A stretch of 64,000 nucleotides of DNA from Polyangiaceae bacterium (lineage in GTDB: Bacteria; Myxococcota_A; Polyangia; Polyangiales; Polyangiaceae): positions 1-64,000 of the forward strand of contig JAHBVX010000012.1 of assembly GCA_019637295.1 (NCBI GenBank). The letters run 5' to 3'. Positions 61,347-64,000 of this stretch are shown in pieces (the stretch's first letter is position 1; each line of letters begins with the position of its first letter). Position numbers and translations under genes: made by a program. Below the pieces are notes generated by a model that did no database searches, was not told the DNA's origin, and worked only from the letters and a program-made list of their open reading frames with translations.

Positions 61347-61995
61347 GCTGCGTGACGCGCACGGGCAAGAGGTCGGTCACGTGGTCGTAGGGGACGGCGT
61401 AGCGGTTGCCTGCCCAGTCGACGAAGCCGTCGATGCTGCAGATGCGGTAGGCGACACGGGCGGTGTCGTACGGATGACGTGGAAGCGGCAAGAGGTGCTC
61501 GCGCTCTTCTTCGAAGCGCTCGAGCGGAGTGCGACCATGGCGACGACGGTGGTCGACCGTGTGGTCGAGCCAGTGGGCGAGCTGCCGCACGATGTCGTCG
61601 AAGTCGCGGAACGAGCGGCCATTGAGGAACGAGCGCTCGAACTCCCAGAAATTGCGCTCGACGCGAGGCTTGGCGTTGGGCTTGCCGCGCACCGCCTCGA
61701 GCTGGAACTCGTAGTGGGCCGCGAAGGCGAGGAAGCGCGGGTTGAAGATCGCCTGCTGCCCCTCCCAGCGCGGGACGACGGGCTTCTGACTGTCGTAGAT
61801 GCAAGTCCTGGCGCACCCCTTGAAGCGGTCGAAGGTACGGACGTGGCCGTCCATCAGCGCGTACAGGTCGTTGCGCTCGAACAAGTAGTAGGCCTTGCGC
61901 GTGCTGTGGCGCAGCGCGTACCCGAAGGCCTGCACTGGGCACACCTCACCGGAGAGCAGCGGGATCGGGTACGGCGACCAGTCCGACTCGCCCAT
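61099..61995 (-). pseudogene. istA: IstA-like transposase, N-terminally truncated
   Basis: A 298-aa frame that begins inside the catalytic DDE/rve domain: GESDWSPYPIPLLSGEVCPV, FGYALRHSTRKAYYLFERND, CIYDSQKPVVPRWEG and PRVERNFWEFERSFLNG. A stop seven codons upstream (TGA) removes the helix-turn-helix N-terminus (normally 100-150 residues). The natural C-terminus (HELFVYAANLACVARHELAP, RGGGHK) is followed by ~75 codons that run in another frame through istB without natural composition, so the original stop may be lost by a shift. The element is therefore defective. Confidence 0.75.
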
Positions 61996-62080
61996 CTGTG
62001 TCCAGTCGATGGTTCAGCGGCATCACGGATCGCGGGGGCGAGCGTTCGGGTGGCAGCGGCCCCATTGATATGCTGCGTTC

Positions 62081-62096
62081 TTGACAAATATGTCAA
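62081..62096 (+). promoter_or_regulatory. Palindromic promoter/operator of the AbiE-type pair
   Basis: TTGACA, AATA, TGTCAA is a perfect 6-bp inverted repeat, and its left arm is a consensus -35. A weak -10 (ACTTAT) lies 17 bases downstream at 62104-62109, five bases before the GTG start at 62115. The AT-rich stretch 62080-62110 contrasts with its surroundings. Autoregulation by the winged-helix antitoxin is expected. Confidence 0.6.
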
Positions 62097-62114
62097 TTAT
62101 GCAACTTATCGGGA

Positions 62115-62861
62115 GTGCTCTCCTCTCGCGAAGCCGTGGAGTTCTTCCACCTTGCCTTGCTGGGTCAGCTCGCGAGTCAGCTCGACCAGCGGCTCTACTC
62201 CGTCAAGGGCGGGTGCAATCTGCGCTTCTTCTTCGGGAGCCCGCGGTACTCGGAGGATCTCGACCTCGACATCGCGCAGGTGGCGGAGGGCACGCTGCGC
62301 AACAAGATCGAGCGCCTGCTCAGCAGCCGACCCCTCGCGTTGGTGCTGCGCACGCAGGGTGTACAGCTCGAACGAGCCTCTGCCCCGAATCAGCCACCAA
62401 CCACCCAGCGCTGGAAGGTCGGGCTGTCTCTCCCAGGGCAGACACTGCACACCAAGCTGGAGTTCAGCAGGCGCGGCCTCGACGAAGGGAGCGAAGTCGC
62501 GCCCCTCAGTCCCGTGCTCTGCGGCCGCTACGGCGTCGTCCCCGCGCTGGTGAGCCACTATCGAGCGGAACGGGCAATCCTGCAAAAGGTCCGAGCATTG
62601 GCTGGGCGAAGCGAAACCCAGGCCCGGGACGTGTTCGACCTGCAGCATCTGCTCGGCCGATACCCCGAGTCGCAGGCGACTGTCGACGACGCCCTACGGC
62701 GGCAGGCCCGGGAGCGTGCCGCAGCGGTGACCTCCGACGCATTCGTAGCGCAAGTGATCGCGTACCTGCCGCCCGAGGAGCAGCACGTCTACGAGTCCGA
62801 AGCAGCGTTCGACGGGATGCGGCTCGCTTGCGTGGAGCTCTTGGGACCCGGTGGACCGTGA
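62115..62861 (+). CDS. abiEii: AbiEii-type nucleotidyltransferase toxin
   Basis: A 248-aa protein from GTG 62115. The nucleotidyltransferase motif is complete: KGGCNLRFFFGSPRYSEDLD, with Asp48 and Asp50 as metal ligands. The second family motif lies in the C-terminal half (SHYRAERAILQKVRALAGRS and ARDVFDLQHLLGRYP, the K-x-R-D-x-x-D pattern). In characterised systems this GTP-binding toxin modifies tRNA or blocks growth during phage infection. Here it precedes the antitoxin gene, the reverse of the usual abiEi-abiEii order, and overlaps it by four bases (GTGA). Confidence 0.85.
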   Translation: MLSSREAVEFFHLALLGQLASQLDQRLYSVKGGCNLRFFFGSPRYSEDLDLDIAQVAEGTLRNKIERLLSSRPLALVLRTQGVQLERASAPNQPPTTQRWKVGLSLPGQTLHTKLEFSRRGLDEGSEVAPLSPVLCGRYGVVPALVSHYRAERAILQKVRALAGRSETQARDVFDLQHLLGRYPESQATVDDALRRQARERAAAVTSDAFVAQVIAYLPPEEQHVYESEAAFDGMRLACVELLGPGGP

Positions 62862-63463
62862 AGCTGACCGACGCCCACGCCCGGTTGCTCGAGGCGGGAG
62901 TGCCCACGTTTCACACCAACGATGCTGCGGCTTTGTGGCGCATCCGGCGCGACCACGCCTCACAATTGCTGGGGCGACTTGCGGCGAGCGGACACGTCGT
63001 TCGGCTGGCGCGGGGGCGCTACGCCCTACCGACGCTCGCGCCGTTCGCTCTTCCTCGAGCGCTGTCGTCGCCATCGCCAAGCTACGTCTCGTTTCACTCC
63101 GCTCTGTACCACCATGGCCTCATCGAGCAGGTGCCCTTCGTAATCTACGCCGCGACGCTCGCGCCGACTCGGCGTGTGGAGACTCCACTGGGGGTCGTGT
63201 CGTTCCACCAACTCAGCCCAGGGTTCTTTGGGGGCTACGAGTACGACGCCCGGTCCACCGGAGACGTCGCCACACCGGAGAAGGCACTGGTCGACTACCT
63301 CTACCTCGCGCCCACGAAGAGCAAACTCTTTCGGGCGTTGCCCGAGCTCGAGCTCCCGCGGAGCTTTCGGCGAAGGGAAGCCCGACGCTTCGCTCAGAGC
63401 ATCGCATCATCCGCGCGAAGGACGTTCGTGTTCGAAGCGCTCGCGCGCATTATGGAACGTTGA
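62858..63463 (+). CDS. abiEi: AbiEi-type winged-helix antitoxin
   Basis: A 201-aa protein from GTG 62858. The N-terminal winged helix is visible (FHTNDAAALWRIRRDHASQL, LLGRLAASGHVVRLARGRY). The AbiEi antitoxin domain follows (YVSFHSALYHHGLIEQVPFV, ETPLGVVSFHQLSPGFFGGY, VATPEKALVDYLYLAPTKSK), with the conserved ATPEKALVDYLY phrase. The antitoxin binds inverted repeats in its promoter, and one lies at 62081-62096. A frame that continues further upstream is antisense-like noise over the toxin gene. Confidence 0.88.
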   Translation: MKLTDAHARLLEAGVPTFHTNDAAALWRIRRDHASQLLGRLAASGHVVRLARGRYALPTLAPFALPRALSSPSPSYVSFHSALYHHGLIEQVPFVIYAATLAPTRRVETPLGVVSFHQLSPGFFGGYEYDARSTGDVATPEKALVDYLYLAPTKSKLFRALPELELPRSFRRREARRFAQSIASSARRTFVFEALARIMER

Positions 63464-63510
63464 CGCGCGGCCACCGCTGGGCTCGAACGGCGCTTGCCGA
63501 ACTCAGCGGC

Positions 63511-63684
63511 CTAGGTTGCGGAGGTGTCAGCCCGGGGGACCCGGCTGAAGAGTTCCCAGCCCTTCCTCTGTCGCTCGGCTGCGTACATGGCGAGGTCCGC
63601 GCACTCGAGCAGCGCCGGCGCCGACTGTCCATCCTCTGGATACCTGGAGCTCCCCGTCAACGACGCGCTTCGCGATACCCGGAG
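63511..63684 (-). pseudogene. C-terminal remnant of a GGDEF (diguanylate cyclase) domain
   Basis: Reading leftward, a short frame gives the end of a GGDEF domain: SRSASLTGSSRYPEDGQSAP, then ALLECADLAMYAAERQRKG and WELFS. This matches the family's S-x-G-x-A-x-x-P-x-D-G, LLxxADxAMYxAK and final strand. The GGDEF active-site loop lies upstream of the break and is absent. The break coincides with copy d of the dispersed repeat (63697-63718), so the gene was cut there. Confidence 0.65.
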
Positions 63685-63696
63685 GGCCGGAGGGGT

Positions 63697-63718
63697 GCGA
63701 CGAAGTCCGCCATCGTCA
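63697..63718 (-). repeat. Copy d of the dispersed repeat at the GGDEF break
   Basis: The reverse complement reads TGACGATGGCGGACTTCGTC. It shares GATGGCGGACTTCG with the three copies between 18971 and 19670 and continues into related bases on the left (GGCC-rich). Its position at the end of the GGDEF remnant suggests that it marks an insertion or deletion edge. Confidence 0.65.
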
Positions 63719-63761
63719 AACCCACTCCCGCACCCGCACCCGCAGAGCAAAGGGCGGGTGA

Positions 63762-64000
63762 TTAGAGCTCAGCGGCAGCCTCGACCAATTGCAGCAGAAA
63801 CGGGCGCTCAGAGATGTTGACGCCGTTGGTCTCACGGAGCACGGAGAAGCTCACGCGGATCTCGTCGCCCCAGCCGGTTAGAGAGCGCGACGATCGTCGT
63901 CGAAGACTCGGTGAGCTCCAGTGCCGATCTTGTCGAAGGCAACACGCTCGCTTACTGGCGCTGTCAGCTCGCCTGCCCGAGCAGCAGGGACTGCTCGGCG
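63762..64000 (-). CDS. C-terminal part of an unknown gene at the right edge
   Basis: Reading leftward from the window edge, the final ~38 codons are clearly protein-like: GWGDEIRVSFSVLRETNGVN, then ISERPFLLQLVEAAAEL and a stop at 63762. Upstream, a natural segment appears in another frame (ALELTESSTTIVALSNRL), so a one-base shift near 63875 or a chimera is likely. Family and start are unknown. Confidence 0.4.
   Translation of the reverse strand, partial: PSSPCCSGRRADSASKRACCLRQDRHWSSPSLRRRSSRSLTGWGDEIRVSFSVLRETNGVNISERPFLLQLVEAAAEL

Larger units (their letters stand above)
60283..61995 (-). mobile_element. IS21-like insertion element, 5'-truncated
   Basis: The element contains the end of an IstA-type transposase, an IstB helper ATPase, and a small third frame. 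It lacks the N-terminal half of IstA, so it cannot move on its own. Terminal inverted repeats were not found at either side. The words TTCAGCGGC occur near both ends (60275 and 62015) but in direct orientation. Confidence 0.75.

Overview
The window is very GC-rich, densely coded DNA that reads as a myxobacterium (Myxococcota, most likely Polyangiales). The pointers are four Hanks-type Ser/Thr kinases plus one pseudokinase-like protein, an FHA-domain sigma-54 activator, many lipoproteins with Gly/Ser/Ala linkers followed by Cys-rich domains, kelch, TSP3, WG and TPR proteins, FadL-type outer-membrane proteins, and a MYXO-CTERM-like sorting tail. No rRNA, tRNA or CRISPR array was recognised.

Layout. 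1-4.6 kb: a frame-broken trypsin/TSP3/kelch exoprotein, an IS91-type HUH transposase and a spermidine-synthase-like methyltransferase. 4.6-13.5 kb: two TPR proteins with a homologous C-terminal domain, one of them 1775 aa with a pseudokinase front end, and a lipoprotein convergent to it. 13.6-16.8 kb: a TetR-rph operon (rifamycin phosphotransferase) with a palindromic operator at the tetR start. 16.9-21.0 kb: a mosaic accessory region with an IS91 remnant, a cut-off gene tail, a putative 2.2-kb unit bounded by about 58-bp inverted repeats and carrying an RHH/MazF toxin-antitoxin pair, a smaller pair of inverted repeats inside it, and an MntA/HepT pair bracketed by 40-bp direct repeats. 21.1-25.5 kb: a five-gene envelope operon with two FadL-like porins, two lipoproteins and a small membrane protein. 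25.7-32.7 kb: an orphan nucleotidyltransferase, outer-membrane and Cys-rich exported proteins, and a kinase fused to a formylglycine-enzyme-type domain.

32.7-42.6 kb: a six-gene leftward signalling operon (kinase, TPR/PEGA protein, Cys-rich kelch lipoprotein, kinase, kinase with a sensor-like tail, FHA-sigma54 activator). It looks like an envelope-sensing cascade ending in transcription control. 42.7-55.1 kb: mostly single envelope genes, including two carbohydrate-binding-type lipoproteins with a fused MYXO-CTERM fragment, a GT39 glycosyltransferase, a membrane-anchored LuxR regulator, an L,D-transpeptidase and a GH13 lipoprotein. 55.3-60.2 kb: a coupled TPR + WG-repeat pair. 60.3-64 kb: a 5'-truncated IS21-like element, an AbiE-type toxin-antitoxin pair in toxin-first order behind a palindromic promoter, a GGDEF remnant cut at a dispersed repeat, and a gene tail at the right edge.

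The parts most worth following are the pseudokinase-TPR/TPR paralogue pair, the repeat-bounded toxin-antitoxin units between 17.6 and 21.0 kb, the six-gene kinase-to-sigma54 operon, and the TPR/WG pair. All functional statements come from reading motifs; no database search was run.
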